Both the position numbers and the translations under genes were made by a program. A stretch of DNA of 64,000 bases from Rhizobium etli_C. Lineage in GTDB: Bacteria > Pseudomonadota > Alphaproteobacteria > Rhizobiales > Rhizobiaceae. Numbering within the stretch: the first letter of the stretch is position 1; every line of letters starts with the position of its first letter. The stretch is from NCBI RefSeq assembly GCF_014198605.1, contig NZ_JACIHU010000004.1; one strand, 5' to 3'. Under the pieces are notes generated by a model. The model was not told the DNA's origin and ran no database searches. It was given only the letters and a program-made list of their open reading frames with translations. Shown one piece after another: positions 1 through 8,533 of this stretch.

Positions 1-72
1 ATGCGCAAACTGCTCGTGCTGGCAAACTGTCTTCTCTCTCAGGATCGACTCTGGACCCCAAATCCACCTTGA
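1..72 (+). CDS. C-terminal tail of an IS110-family transposase (partial, runs off left edge)
   Basis: The first 24 codons are open from base 1 and end with TGA at 70-72. They read MRKLLVLANCLLSQDRLW followed by TPNPP. The pattern MRKLL-x-LAN-x-LL-x-(3-4)-W is the usual C-terminal end of IS110/IS1111-family DEDD transposases, so this is probably the tail of an insertion sequence lying mostly left of the window. A broken remnant is equally possible, because the catalytic domains cannot be seen. The match rests on a short motif recalled from the family. Confidence 0.55.
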   Translation: MRKLLVLANCLLSQDRLWTPNPP

Positions 73-86
73 CAACCAACACAGAT

Positions 87-136
87 TCTCATCCGACCCT
101 TCGGGCCACCTTCTCCCCGCTGGGGAGAAGAAGGAG
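87..136. repeat. REP-like hairpin repeat
   Basis: A perfect 9-bp stem (CTTCTCCCC at 110-118, GGGGAGAAG at 122-130) with a 3-nt loop, preceded by the GACCCTTCGGGCC stretch. This type of intergenic palindrome is common in rhizobial genomes. It lies between the putative transposase tail and the 3' end of ppx, and could act as a terminator-like hairpin for either, although no T tract follows. Confidence 0.5.
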
Positions 137-147
137 CAAGCACTACC

Positions 148-1668
148 CTACTCGAACCGAAACGCCAGCCGCTTATTCGTCAGCCGCGACAGCTGCTGCA
201 GGCGGCCGTCCAGGCGTTCGCCGGCGAAATCGCGGTATTCGGAGGGAACGACGAATTCGAGGCCGAAGTCCGGGGTCGATGATTTGCGGAAGGTCAGGTT
301 CTTGACGATGCCGGGCATCGAGGCCGAGAAGAGGTAGACGACGCGGAGCATGCCGCCGAGCAGCTTGGCGCGCTCGATGAAGGGTGGCGTGGCGATCTGC
401 GCCAGCGGGCCGGTGGCGCCGTCGTCGTGCAGACCCTCGAAACGGTAATAATTGGTCAGTGCGATGAAGGCGCGGCCGGGATGGCTGATGCCGACGAAGG
501 AAGAGTGGGCGATGACGTTCAGCGCCTGCAGGCCGCGATAGTCGGGGTGGGCGCGCCAGCTGATATCGGCGAGCAGACAGGCGGCCTGGCGATAGCGGCT
601 TTCCTCTTCGGTTTCCTGGACGTCGAAGAACGGCATCATCCGACCGGTCCATTCCGCCAGTTCGCGGGCATGCTCGGGCGAACGGGCACGCAGGATCGCC
701 AATTCACCGGCGGCGGCCAGAAGCGGATCGAGGCGGCGCTCGGGCTCGGACAGCAGCGAGTAGAGATACCCCTCGCGCACGCCCTGCGCCGAGAAGGAAA
801 TCATTGACGGCCTCATCGCGCTCAGCACTTCCCTCATGGCGACGGCGCCGAAGGGCAGCAGCGAACGGCGGTGCTTGGAAATCGCCTGCAGCGCCGGTTC
901 TCTGGAATCGCGCGCAGTCACGACCTGTTCGAGGAACTGCATCATCGCCTCGAGCGAGACCTCATACCCCTGCATCATGTGCAGCGGATAATGGGTGATC
1001 TCCATGTGCAGCTTGGCGATGTTTCGCCAGGTGCCGCCGACGGCGTAGAAGGTGCGCCCCTCGCCTTTCGACAAGAGCTTTGCCGTCTTCACCTGCTTGC
1101 GGGCGAAGGCTCTGGCCTTGGAAAGCGAGCCGCCGGCATATTCCGACAGGCGCAGGCCGCCGAGCGGCAGCGTGATGCCCTTGCCAACTTCCTTGCCCTT
1201 GATATCGATCAGCTCCAGCGAGCCGCCGCCGAGGTCGCCGGCAATACCGTCGGGATTGAAGAAGCCGCTGATGATGCCGAGCGAGGCGAATTTCGCCTCC
1301 TCCTCGCCGGAGAGCACGCGGACCTTGCGGCCGAGGATGGTTTCCGCCTGATGGATGAAATCGGGACCGTTGCTCGCCTCGCGGGCAGCAGCCGTCGCCA
1401 GCACATACATGGTGGCGGCGCGCGCCTGGTCGGACAGGGCCTTGAAACGGTGCAGCGCCGCCAAAGCCCGGCCGACGCTCTCTTCATCCATCTTACCGGT
1501 GACGGCTATGCCCTTGCCGAGGCCGCAAAGGACCTTTTCGTTGAAGAGAATGGTCGGCGAGCGGGACATGCCTTCGTAGACGACGAGACGAATGGAATTC
1601 GATCCGATGTCGACAACGGAGACCGGAGCGATCCCTGGAAGGCGCCCCTGGGCTTCAGATTCAACCAT
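148..1668 (-). CDS. ppx: Exopolyphosphatase (Ppx/GppA family)
   Basis: Predicted to hydrolyse terminal phosphates from inorganic polyphosphate (and possibly pppGpp). The 506-residue protein opens with the ASKHA phosphate-1 motif VVDIGSNSIRLVVYEG near residues 18-33 and carries the second phosphate loop GDLGGGSLEL near 143. Length fits long Ppx/GppA proteins with a C-terminal helical/HD-like region. It starts at an ATG (1668) only 12 nt after the ppk stop, so the two form a ppk-ppx operon that makes and degrades the same polymer. Transcription probably begins at the ppk promoter near 3911. Confidence 0.95.
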   Translation of the reverse strand: MVESEAQGRLPGIAPVSVVDIGSNSIRLVVYEGMSRSPTILFNEKVLCGLGKGIAVTGKMDEESVGRALAALHRFKALSDQARAATMYVLATAAAREASNGPDFIHQAETILGRKVRVLSGEEEAKFASLGIISGFFNPDGIAGDLGGGSLELIDIKGKEVGKGITLPLGGLRLSEYAGGSLSKARAFARKQVKTAKLLSKGEGRTFYAVGGTWRNIAKLHMEITHYPLHMMQGYEVSLEAMMQFLEQVVTARDSREPALQAISKHRRSLLPFGAVAMREVLSAMRPSMISFSAQGVREGYLYSLLSEPERRLDPLLAAAGELAILRARSPEHARELAEWTGRMMPFFDVQETEEESRYRQAACLLADISWRAHPDYRGLQALNVIAHSSFVGISHPGRAFIALTNYYRFEGLHDDGATGPLAQIATPPFIERAKLLGGMLRVVYLFSASMPGIVKNLTFRKSSTPDFGLEFVVPSEYRDFAGERLDGRLQQLSRLTNKRLAFRFE

Positions 1669-1680
1669 TTAGGTCCAGTT

Positions 1681-3885
1681 TTACTTGTTGTTGCGGCCTT
1701 CGAGCAGGCCGGCGATCAGTTTCGGCGCGCTGGACTTCAGAGCTTCACCACGGCCCGACAGGCTCGGATTGGTCATGAAATACTGCTGCGCATTGAACGG
1801 TTCCTCGCCCCTGCGCACTTCCATGCGGCGCGACGTACCGTCGGGCAATATCTCGTAGCTTTGCTGATTGTCAATCACGTTGCCGAGCATAATCTGTGAC
1901 AAGACCTGCTCGTGAACCGTCGGATTCGTCAGCGGAACCATGGTCTCGACGCGGCGATCGAGATTTCTCGGCATCATGTCGGCCGAACCGATGTAGACCA
2001 GTGCCTTGTCGGACGGCAGGCCGTGGCCATTGCCGAAGCAGAAGATGCGGCTGTGCTCGAGGAAGCGGCCGACGATCGACTTGACGCGGATCTTCTCCGA
2101 GAGACCGGGCACCTGCGGACGCAGGCAGCAGATGCCGCGCACGACGAGATCGATCTCCACGCCGGCATGGCTGGCGCGATAGAGCGCGTCGATGATATCA
2201 GGGTCGACGAGCGAATTCATCTTCATCCAGATCGCCGCCGGCGCGCCGTTGCGGGCATGCTGGATCTCTTCCTCGATGTGGCGCAGGATGCGCGGGCGCA
2301 TCGTGTAGGGCGAAATCGCCAGCTGCATGCCCTGTTCCGGCTCGCCATAGCCGGTGATGAAGTTGAAGATGTTCGCCATGTCGTGGGCGATGACGGGATT
2401 GCAGGTGAAATAGGAGAGATCCGTATAGATCTTCGCCGTGATCGGGTGGTAGTTGCCGGTCCCGAGGTGGCAATAAGTCCTGAGCTTGCCCTCCTCACGC
2501 CGGACGACCATCGACATCTTGGCGTGGGTCTTGAGCTCGATGAAGCCGAAGACGACCTGCACACCGGCGCGTTCGAGGTCGCGCGCCCAGCGGATGTTCG
2601 CCTCTTCGTCGAAGCGGGCCTTGAGCTCGACCAGCGCCGTCACCGACTTGCCGGCCTCGGCGGCGTCGATCAGCGCACGGACGATCGGGCTGTCATTGGA
2701 GGTGCGGTAAAGCGTCTGCTTTATCGCCAGGACGTCAGGATCGCGCGCAGCCTGGAGAAGAAACTGGACGACCACGTCGAAAGATTCGTAGGGGTGATGG
2801 ACGACCATGTCCTTTTCGCGGATGGCGGCGAAGCAGTCGCCGGCATGTTCGCGGACGCGCTCGGGAAATCGCGCATTATAGGGAAGAAACCTCAGGTCGT
2901 CGCGCGGCGCTTTGGCGATCTCCGACAGCGTATTCAGCGCCAGAAGACCCGGCAGAACGGCGACGCGGTTATCGGGGATGCTGAGCGCCTGGACGACGAA
3001 CTGGCGCAGCGAAGCCGGCATTTCCGAGTCGGTCTCGATGCGGATGACCTTGCCGCGGCGGCGCCGCTTCAGCGCCGTTTCGAAGAAGCGGACAAGATCT
3101 TCGGCCTCTTCCTCGACTTCGATATCGCTGTCGCGGATGACGCGGAAGGTACCGGAGCCCTGCACCTCGTAACCCGGGTAGAGCCGGTGGATGAAGATGT
3201 TGGCGACATCTTCCAGCGTGATGTAACGGATCGTATTCGCATCATCCGGCAGGCGGACGAAGCGGTCGAGCGCCGGCGGCAGGCGCAGGAGCGCCGTCAT
3301 CGGCTCGCGGCCGTTCTTGCTGACGAGCTGCAGGCCGATCGAGAAGCCGAGATTGGGAATGAACGGGAACGGATGGGCCGGGTCGATCGACAGCGGCGTC
3401 AGCACCGGGAAAATCGCCTGTTCGAATTCGGCGGCCAGCCACTGGCGGTCGGCGTCGCTGAGCGCGCCGGGGCGCACGATCAGGATGTCTTCCTTGGCGA
3501 GATATTGCTGCAGCACGGCGAGCGAGGCCTGCTGCTCCATCTGCAGATGGTCGATCTCCTGCAGGATCGAGTCGAGCTGCTCGGCCGGCGTCTTGCCGTC
3601 AGGGCTGCGGATGGCGATATTCTGGCGCACCTGGCCTTCGAGACCGGCGACGCGCACCATGAAGAACTCGTCGAGGTTGGCGGCCGAGATCGACAGGAAG
3701 CGGACGCGCTCGAGCAGCGGATGCTCGGTATTCAGCGTCTCTTCAAGGACACGGCGATTGAATTGCAGCCAGGAGAATTCGCGGTTGATGAAGCGCTCGG
3801 GGCTGGTCAGCAGCTCTTCCAGCGCGGGCGTGTTGTCGTTGGTTTCCGGAGTGAGTTCCTGATGTTCTGCGACTGCGCTATCCAT
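1681..3885 (-). CDS. ppk: Polyphosphate kinase 1
   Basis: Transfers the gamma phosphate of ATP reversibly onto polyphosphate chains. The 734-residue product has the family order: N domain with NREFSWLQFNRRVLEE near residue 33, head domain, and two PLD-like C-terminal domains. The segment YCHLGTGNYH contains the His that is phosphorylated in PPK1. Length is usual for the family. The ATG at 3885 is preceded by a putative PhoB-dependent promoter (3918-3949), so the gene is likely induced by phosphate starvation. It is co-directional and nearly contiguous with ppx. Confidence 0.97.
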   Translation of the reverse strand: MDSAVAEHQELTPETNDNTPALEELLTSPERFINREFSWLQFNRRVLEETLNTEHPLLERVRFLSISAANLDEFFMVRVAGLEGQVRQNIAIRSPDGKTPAEQLDSILQEIDHLQMEQQASLAVLQQYLAKEDILIVRPGALSDADRQWLAAEFEQAIFPVLTPLSIDPAHPFPFIPNLGFSIGLQLVSKNGREPMTALLRLPPALDRFVRLPDDANTIRYITLEDVANIFIHRLYPGYEVQGSGTFRVIRDSDIEVEEEAEDLVRFFETALKRRRRGKVIRIETDSEMPASLRQFVVQALSIPDNRVAVLPGLLALNTLSEIAKAPRDDLRFLPYNARFPERVREHAGDCFAAIREKDMVVHHPYESFDVVVQFLLQAARDPDVLAIKQTLYRTSNDSPIVRALIDAAEAGKSVTALVELKARFDEEANIRWARDLERAGVQVVFGFIELKTHAKMSMVVRREEGKLRTYCHLGTGNYHPITAKIYTDLSYFTCNPVIAHDMANIFNFITGYGEPEQGMQLAISPYTMRPRILRHIEEEIQHARNGAPAAIWMKMNSLVDPDIIDALYRASHAGVEIDLVVRGICCLRPQVPGLSEKIRVKSIVGRFLEHSRIFCFGNGHGLPSDKALVYIGSADMMPRNLDRRVETMVPLTNPTVHEQVLSQIMLGNVIDNQQSYEILPDGTSRRMEVRRGEEPFNAQQYFMTNPSLSGRGEALKSSAPKLIAGLLEGRNNK

Positions 3886-3917
3886 GGTCCACTACCCCGT
3901 TTTCAATCGCGACGGCA

Positions 3918-3949
3918 ATTATATCAGTTTCACGACGGAACTGTGACAG
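3918..3949 (-). promoter_or_regulatory. Putative Pho box and -10 element of ppk
   Basis: Read on the minus strand, CTGTCAC (3949-3943) and CCGTCGT (3938-3932) are 7-mers separated by 4 nt, as in the PhoB direct repeat CTGTCAT-N4-CTGTCAT (6/7 and 5/7 matches). Eight nt further on is a perfect TATAAT (3923-3918). No -35 hexamer is needed at a PhoB promoter. Transcription would start near 3911, about 26 nt before the ppk ATG. The box ends exactly where the hdaA stop codon begins. Confidence 0.6.
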
Positions 3950-4663
3950 TCAATCGGCCGGTTCCGAATTTCCCAATTCATTCAATACTTCGGCAGCAAG
4001 AGACCGGGTGATCTTCGTGCCCCGGGACAGGGCCAGCCGGTCGAGCCTTTCGACGATCGTCTGGGCCGCGTTCAGCGACCGCTCCATGCGGTTAACGATA
4101 TAGAGCACGAGTTTGTCATCTATATAAAGCTGCCGGTCGGCGAAGAGCTTGACGATCACCTGCGACAGCAGTCCTTCGTCGGGTTCGCCGATCTCGACGA
4201 CCGTCGCAGCCTTCAGGCGCGAGCGCAGATCGGGCAGAGAAACCGGCCAGGAGATTGGCCAGAGGCGGCTGGTCATCAACAGGCTGGTGCCATGTTCGCG
4301 AACGCTGTTGATGACGTGGAAGAGCGCATTGTCGTCAAAGCCGAGGCGGTCGGCATCCTCGAACAACACCGGGCCGGCGGCAGCGGCGACGGCGGCGTCC
4401 GAGCCAAGTTCGGGGTGAATGCTGACGGCACCGCTCAGTTCCCGCCAGATGCGGGCGAGATGCGATTTCCCCGAACCGACCGGACCGGCAAGCACGACGA
4501 CCGGCGATGGCCATGCCGGCCAGGCATCGACGATCGACACGGCGGCGGCAAGACGCTCCGAGATCAGGAGATCGTCGCGGCCGCTGGCGGCATCGTGCGA
4601 AAAGACCAGCGGCAGCTGCTCTCCGGCCTTGCGCTTCGGATCAGCGTTCTTCACGTCATTCAT
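3950..4663 (-). CDS. hdaA: HdaA, DnaA-related regulatory inactivator of initiation
   Basis: A short AAA+ protein of 237 residues without the DnaA DNA-binding domain. It has an early QLPLVF motif (near residues 14-19), the type of sequence that binds the beta clamp, and a P-loop GPVGSGKSHLAR. In alphaproteobacteria HdaA together with the clamp promotes ATP hydrolysis on DnaA after replication starts. I chose the ATG at 4663 because the protein then begins MNDVKNADPKRK just before the clamp motif; the longer open frame upstream is non-conserved and overlaps the PerM-like gene. It overlaps the upstream permease gene by 8 nt. Confidence 0.88.
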   Translation of the reverse strand: MNDVKNADPKRKAGEQLPLVFSHDAASGRDDLLISERLAAAVSIVDAWPAWPSPVVVLAGPVGSGKSHLARIWRELSGAVSIHPELGSDAAVAAAAGPVLFEDADRLGFDDNALFHVINSVREHGTSLLMTSRLWPISWPVSLPDLRSRLKAATVVEIGEPDEGLLSQVIVKLFADRQLYIDDKLVLYIVNRMERSLNAAQTIVERLDRLALSRGTKITRSLAAEVLNELGNSEPAD

Positions 4664-5780
4664 TGGGAACTGATTTCGTCTTCTGCGCGCGCCCGCTCGG
4701 CGACCCGCCAAAATAAAGATCGCTCTGAAGGTAGCGCGAAAGCGCGAAGCGAACAAGGACGCCAACGGCGGCTGCTGCCGGCACTGCGACCAGAAGCCCG
4801 ACGAAACCGAAGAGCGCGCCGAAGGCAAACAGCGCAAACATCAGCCAGACCGGATGCAGGCCGACGCTGGAGCCGACGAGCTTCGGCTGCAGAATGTTGC
4901 CTTCCAGGAACTGACCGCTGAAGAAGACGACGAGCACCAGCCCGATCCACGGATAATCCGGCCAGAACTGCACGATCGCCACGCCGACGGAAAGAACGAG
5001 GCCGACCAGCGAGCCGACATAGGGGATGAAACTGATCATGCCGGCAAACAGGCCGATCAGCAGGCCGAAATTCAAGCCGACGAGCGAGAGGCCGGCGGCA
5101 TAATAGATGCCGAGGATGAGGCAGAGCGAACCCTGGCCGCGAATGAAGCCGGCGATCGCCTGATCGATCTCCTTGGCGATCTGGCGGACATCGGCGACGT
5201 AATCGCGCGGAATCCACTGATCGACCTTGGAGATCATGCGGTCCCAGTCGAGCAGGATATAGAAGGCGACGACGGGGGTGACGACGAGCAGCGATATGAC
5301 GTCGACGATCGCCTTGCCGGAATTCCAGATCTGCGCGAAGAGCCCGGTCAGGAAGCCCATGCCTTCGGAAAGAATGCCGGAGAAATTATCCTTGATCGTG
5401 CCGGCCTGGCTCCGGACCCATTCCGGCAGCAGCGAGTTTTTGGAGGTGTCAATGAACTGCTGCAGCTGGCTGATATAGCCCGGCAGCCGCTCGGCGAAAT
5501 CGTTGAACTGGCTGACGAGCACGGGAATAAGGATCATCAGCGCCAGCGTGAAGGTGATCACGAAGGCGATCAGAATGACGACCGTCGCCATCATGCGGCT
5601 CAGGCCAAGCCGCTGCAGCCTGTCTGCCACCGGATCGAGGAAATAGGCGATCGCCATGCCGGCAATGAAGGGCAGCAGGATCGAGCTGAAGACATAGAGA
5701 AAGACTATGAAGAAGACGAGCACCGCCAGCCAGAAGAAGATCTGACGCTTGAGACTGTTGCCGCTGATTTGCTGTGGCAT
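4656..5780 (-). CDS. AI-2E family (PerM-like) membrane permease
   Basis: A 374-residue inner membrane protein of the AI-2E/PerM family. Hydrophobic segments are evident at the N terminus (FWLAVLVFFIVFLYVFSSIL), near residues 60-85, in the middle and as a cluster over the last 150 residues, with a soluble loop of about 80 residues after the second pair, as is typical. The substrate is not known. Start is the ATG at 5780 (MPQQISGNSLKRQ); the longer frame upstream overlaps purM on the other strand and is rejected. Its stop overlaps the hdaA start, a conserved pairing in this order. Confidence 0.9.
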   Translation of the reverse strand: MPQQISGNSLKRQIFFWLAVLVFFIVFLYVFSSILLPFIAGMAIAYFLDPVADRLQRLGLSRMMATVVILIAFVITFTLALMILIPVLVSQFNDFAERLPGYISQLQQFIDTSKNSLLPEWVRSQAGTIKDNFSGILSEGMGFLTGLFAQIWNSGKAIVDVISLLVVTPVVAFYILLDWDRMISKVDQWIPRDYVADVRQIAKEIDQAIAGFIRGQGSLCLILGIYYAAGLSLVGLNFGLLIGLFAGMISFIPYVGSLVGLVLSVGVAIVQFWPDYPWIGLVLVVFFSGQFLEGNILQPKLVGSSVGLHPVWLMFALFAFGALFGFVGLLVAVPAAAAVGVLVRFALSRYLQSDLYFGGSPSGRAQKTKSVPNE

Positions 5781-6026
5781 TGCTTCCCCGCTGATCGCTC
5801 GCCGCCGCCAAACGCCGCACCCGATGCGCCGCCGCCATTCAGCACATAGGATGCAGGCGCAAAGATGGTCAACCCTGTCGCGCCAAATCCCGGAAAGCCT
5901 CCGGGAAGACGCGGGAAATTGGGGGCTTTTGCCATGCGGCGCTTGCATAAACGGCCCTGTCATGCAATTGCGACCGGCAGATGACGCGGCGCGTCCGCCG
6001 CCTGAAAACAGCCATCGGAGACCAGC

Positions 6027-7100
6027 ATGAGCCAGTCTGGGAAAAACGGCCTGACCTATAGCGACGCGGGCGTCGACATCGATGCCGGCAACCTCCTCGT
6101 CGAGAAGATCAAGCCGGCGGTACGCTCGACGCGCCGTCCGGGCGCCGACGGCGAGATCGGCGGCTTCGGCGGGCTCTTCGACCTGAAAGCCGCGGGCTTT
6201 ACCGATCCGGTTCTGGTCGCCGCCAATGACGGCGTCGGCACCAAACTGAAGATCGCCATCGACGCGAACTATCATGAGACCGTCGGCATCGACCTCGTCG
6301 CCATGTGCGTCAACGATCTCGTCGTCCAGGGCGCCGAGCCGCTGTTCTTCCTCGATTATTTCGCGACCGGCAAGCTCGACCCCGACCAGGGCGCGGCGAT
6401 CGTCGGCGGCATTGCCGCCGGCTGCCGCGAAGCAGGCTGTGCGCTGATCGGCGGCGAGACGGCCGAAATGCCGGGCATGTATTCCTCCGGCGATTATGAT
6501 CTTGCCGGCTTTGCCGTCGGCGCTGCCGAACGCGGCAAGCTGCTCCCCTCCGGCGACATTGCCGAAGGCGACGTCATTCTAGGTCTCGCCTCCTCCGGCG
6601 TCCACTCCAACGGTTTTTCGCTGGTGCGCAAGATCGTCGAACTGTCCGGCCTCGGCTGGGATACGCCGGCGCCGTTCGCCGAAAACAAGAAGCTCGGCGA
6701 AGCGCTGCTGGAGCCGACCCGCATCTATGTGAAGCCGCTGCTGAAGGCGATCCGCGAGACGAGTGCGCTGAAGGCGCTCGCCCATATTACCGGCGGTGGC
6801 TTCCCGGAAAATATTCCGCGCGTGCTGCCGAAGCATCTGGCAGCCGAGATCGATCTTGCCACCGTCAAGGTTCCGCCGGTCTTCTCGTGGCTCGCCGGGA
6901 CGGGCGGCGTCGAAGCCAAGGAAATGCTGCGCACCTTCAACTGCGGCATCGGCATGATCGTCGTCGTCGCCGCCGAGAATGTCGCCGCGGTATCGAAGGC
7001 GCTTGAAGCCGAAGGCGAAAAAGTCGTCACGCTCGGCCGCATGATCGCCCGCGCCGAAGGCGCTGCCGGCACGGTCTACAAGGGTACGCTTGCCATATGA
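6027..7100 (+). CDS. purM: Phosphoribosylformylglycinamidine cyclo-ligase (AIR synthetase)
   Basis: Closes the imidazole ring of AIR from FGAM with ATP, the fifth step of purine synthesis. The 357-residue product begins YSDAGVDIDAGN and contains NDGVGTKLKIA and the GLASSGVHSNGFSL and HITGGGFPENIPR signatures of PurM. Start ATG at 6027 has GGAG a few bases upstream. It is divergent from the PerM-like gene across 246 nt, and its TGA overlaps the purN ATG (ATGA), so the two are translationally coupled. Confidence 0.97.
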   Translation: MSQSGKNGLTYSDAGVDIDAGNLLVEKIKPAVRSTRRPGADGEIGGFGGLFDLKAAGFTDPVLVAANDGVGTKLKIAIDANYHETVGIDLVAMCVNDLVVQGAEPLFFLDYFATGKLDPDQGAAIVGGIAAGCREAGCALIGGETAEMPGMYSSGDYDLAGFAVGAAERGKLLPSGDIAEGDVILGLASSGVHSNGFSLVRKIVELSGLGWDTPAPFAENKKLGEALLEPTRIYVKPLLKAIRETSALKALAHITGGGFPENIPRVLPKHLAAEIDLATVKVPPVFSWLAGTGGVEAKEMLRTFNCGIGMIVVVAAENVAAVSKALEAEGEKVVTLGRMIARAEGAAGTVYKGTLAI

Positions 7101-7768
7101 GCACGCCGCGCAAACGCGTCGTCGTCCTCATATCCGGTGGCGGCTCCAACATGATGGCGCTGGTCGCGGCGGCGAAGGCCGCCGATTATCCCGCCGAGAT
7201 CGTCGGCGTGATATCAGACAAGGCGGAGGCCGGCGGGCTTGCCAAGGCGGCGGCCGAGGGCATCGCCACCTTCGCCTTTCCCCGCAAGGATTATGCCAGC
7301 AAGGATGCGCACGAGGCGGCGATCTTTTCGGCGCTCGACGAGCTTTCCCCCGACATTCTCTGTCTGGCAGGCTATATGCGGCTGCTGACGCCGACCTTCA
7401 TCCAGCGTTATGAAGGCCGGATGCTCAACATCCACCCTTCCCTGCTGCCGCTCTTCCCCGGCTTGCACACCCATCAGCGCGCCATCGACGCCGGCATGCG
7501 CATCGCCGGCTGCACCGTGCATTTCGTCACCGAAGGCATGGACGAAGGACCGGTCATCGGCCAGGCTGCCGTTCCGGTTCTCACAGGCGACACGGCCGAA
7601 AGCCTTGCCGCGCGGGTGCTGACCGTCGAACATCAGATCTATCCGCAGGCACTGCGGCTGTTTGCCGAAGGCCGCGTGACGATGGAAGGCGGTAAGGCGA
7701 TCGGCGCCGAGGGCTCGGCCGCTGTGCACCAGGCCCAGCTGATTTCGCTGATCGGCGACCGGGCTTAG
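7097..7768 (+). CDS. purN: Phosphoribosylglycinamide formyltransferase 1
   Basis: Formylates GAR with 10-formyl-THF, the third step of purine synthesis. The 223-residue protein has the N-terminal nucleotide-binding SGGGSNM, the catalytic block NIHPSLLPLFPGLHTH (Asn and His) and the conserved Asp in VTEGMDEGPVIGQ. Length is usual for the family. It overlaps purM by 4 nt. The following 140 nt hold no convincing terminator. Confidence 0.97.
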   Translation: MSTPRKRVVVLISGGGSNMMALVAAAKAADYPAEIVGVISDKAEAGGLAKAAAEGIATFAFPRKDYASKDAHEAAIFSALDELSPDILCLAGYMRLLTPTFIQRYEGRMLNIHPSLLPLFPGLHTHQRAIDAGMRIAGCTVHFVTEGMDEGPVIGQAAVPVLTGDTAESLAARVLTVEHQIYPQALRLFAEGRVTMEGGKAIGAEGSAAVHQAQLISLIGDRA

Positions 7769-7908
7769 GTTGCTGCTCTACTTGCTGTGAGCCGTTAATC
7801 TTCCCAGGTCTTTCCTACGTATTTCAACACCCTAGCTATGGAAAGAAACGCGCAGCGCCCGCCGCGATGACTCCCAAATGGCGAGTCAACTGCTTCCATC
7901 CTGTGGTA

Positions 7909-8415
7909 TCAGGTATTCTTGGTTTCCCCTCTAAGCCAGCGCTTGGCTAACAGAACAATGTTTCCAATGATCACGTAGGATGACAAAAACAACATCGGAA
8001 GATGGATCGCAACAGATCCGTAACCTCCTCTTTCGCACAGCATCTCTACCGAGGATTCACTCAAAACAATCTTGGATCCGCCCAATATTGTCGCAAACGG
8101 ATAATTGAAAACAACAAAACATATTACAATAAATATAAACATACCTCTGTCATAAACATAACAAAAAATAACAGAAATCAATGAAATAACGACAAGAGCC
8201 AATCCCGGGTATTTATACACCAACGTAATGGCATTTAATAAGGAAGCAACCGACTTATGGCATTGTATGTATCTACCGCCTATGTAGACCGTCGGAATGC
8301 CATATTGGTTATCATAGTAAATTGATATAATAATTACAGATACTGTTGCAATTCCGCTTAAAACTAGAGGCAGCAGCCCCCATTCCTTATGCAGCAACCT
8401 TGGCTCAGATGACAT
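7909..8415 (-). CDS. AT-rich orphan membrane protein of unknown function
   Basis: I do not recognise this protein. From the ATG at 8415 it has 168 residues and four likely membrane segments (WGLLPLVLSGIATVSVIIIS; YPGLALVVISLISVIFCYVY; MFIFIVICFVVFNYPFATIL; LPMLFLSSYVIIGNIVLLA), ending in a basic tail. Base composition is far more AT-rich than its neighbours, with many A/T-ending codons, which suggests recent acquisition. An in-frame ATG at 8508 would add 31 residues (with CQRCG) and sits 25 nt after the phnM stop; neither start has a strong ribosome site. Confidence 0.6.
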   Translation of the reverse strand: MSSEPRLLHKEWGLLPLVLSGIATVSVIIISIYYDNQYGIPTVYIGGRYIQCHKSVASLLNAITLVYKYPGLALVVISLISVIFCYVYDRGMFIFIVICFVVFNYPFATILGGSKIVLSESSVEMLCERGGYGSVAIHLPMLFLSSYVIIGNIVLLAKRWLRGETKNT

Positions 8416-8533
8416 CTTGATTCCGCATCGTTGGCAGTCTTGTTCCGGAGTTATGTGATAGTCCGGGTACCGCCGACGAAAAAGCCCGTTTCGCCGGAAT
8501 CTTGTCATTCTGTCTCGACGCTCAGACGTGCCG

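Noticed and set aside
1912..4011. A 699-codon plus-strand open frame opposite ppk
   Set aside because: It mirrors the ppk frame, is rich in Arg, Asp and Ala, and shows no domain; it is a GC3-bias shadow.
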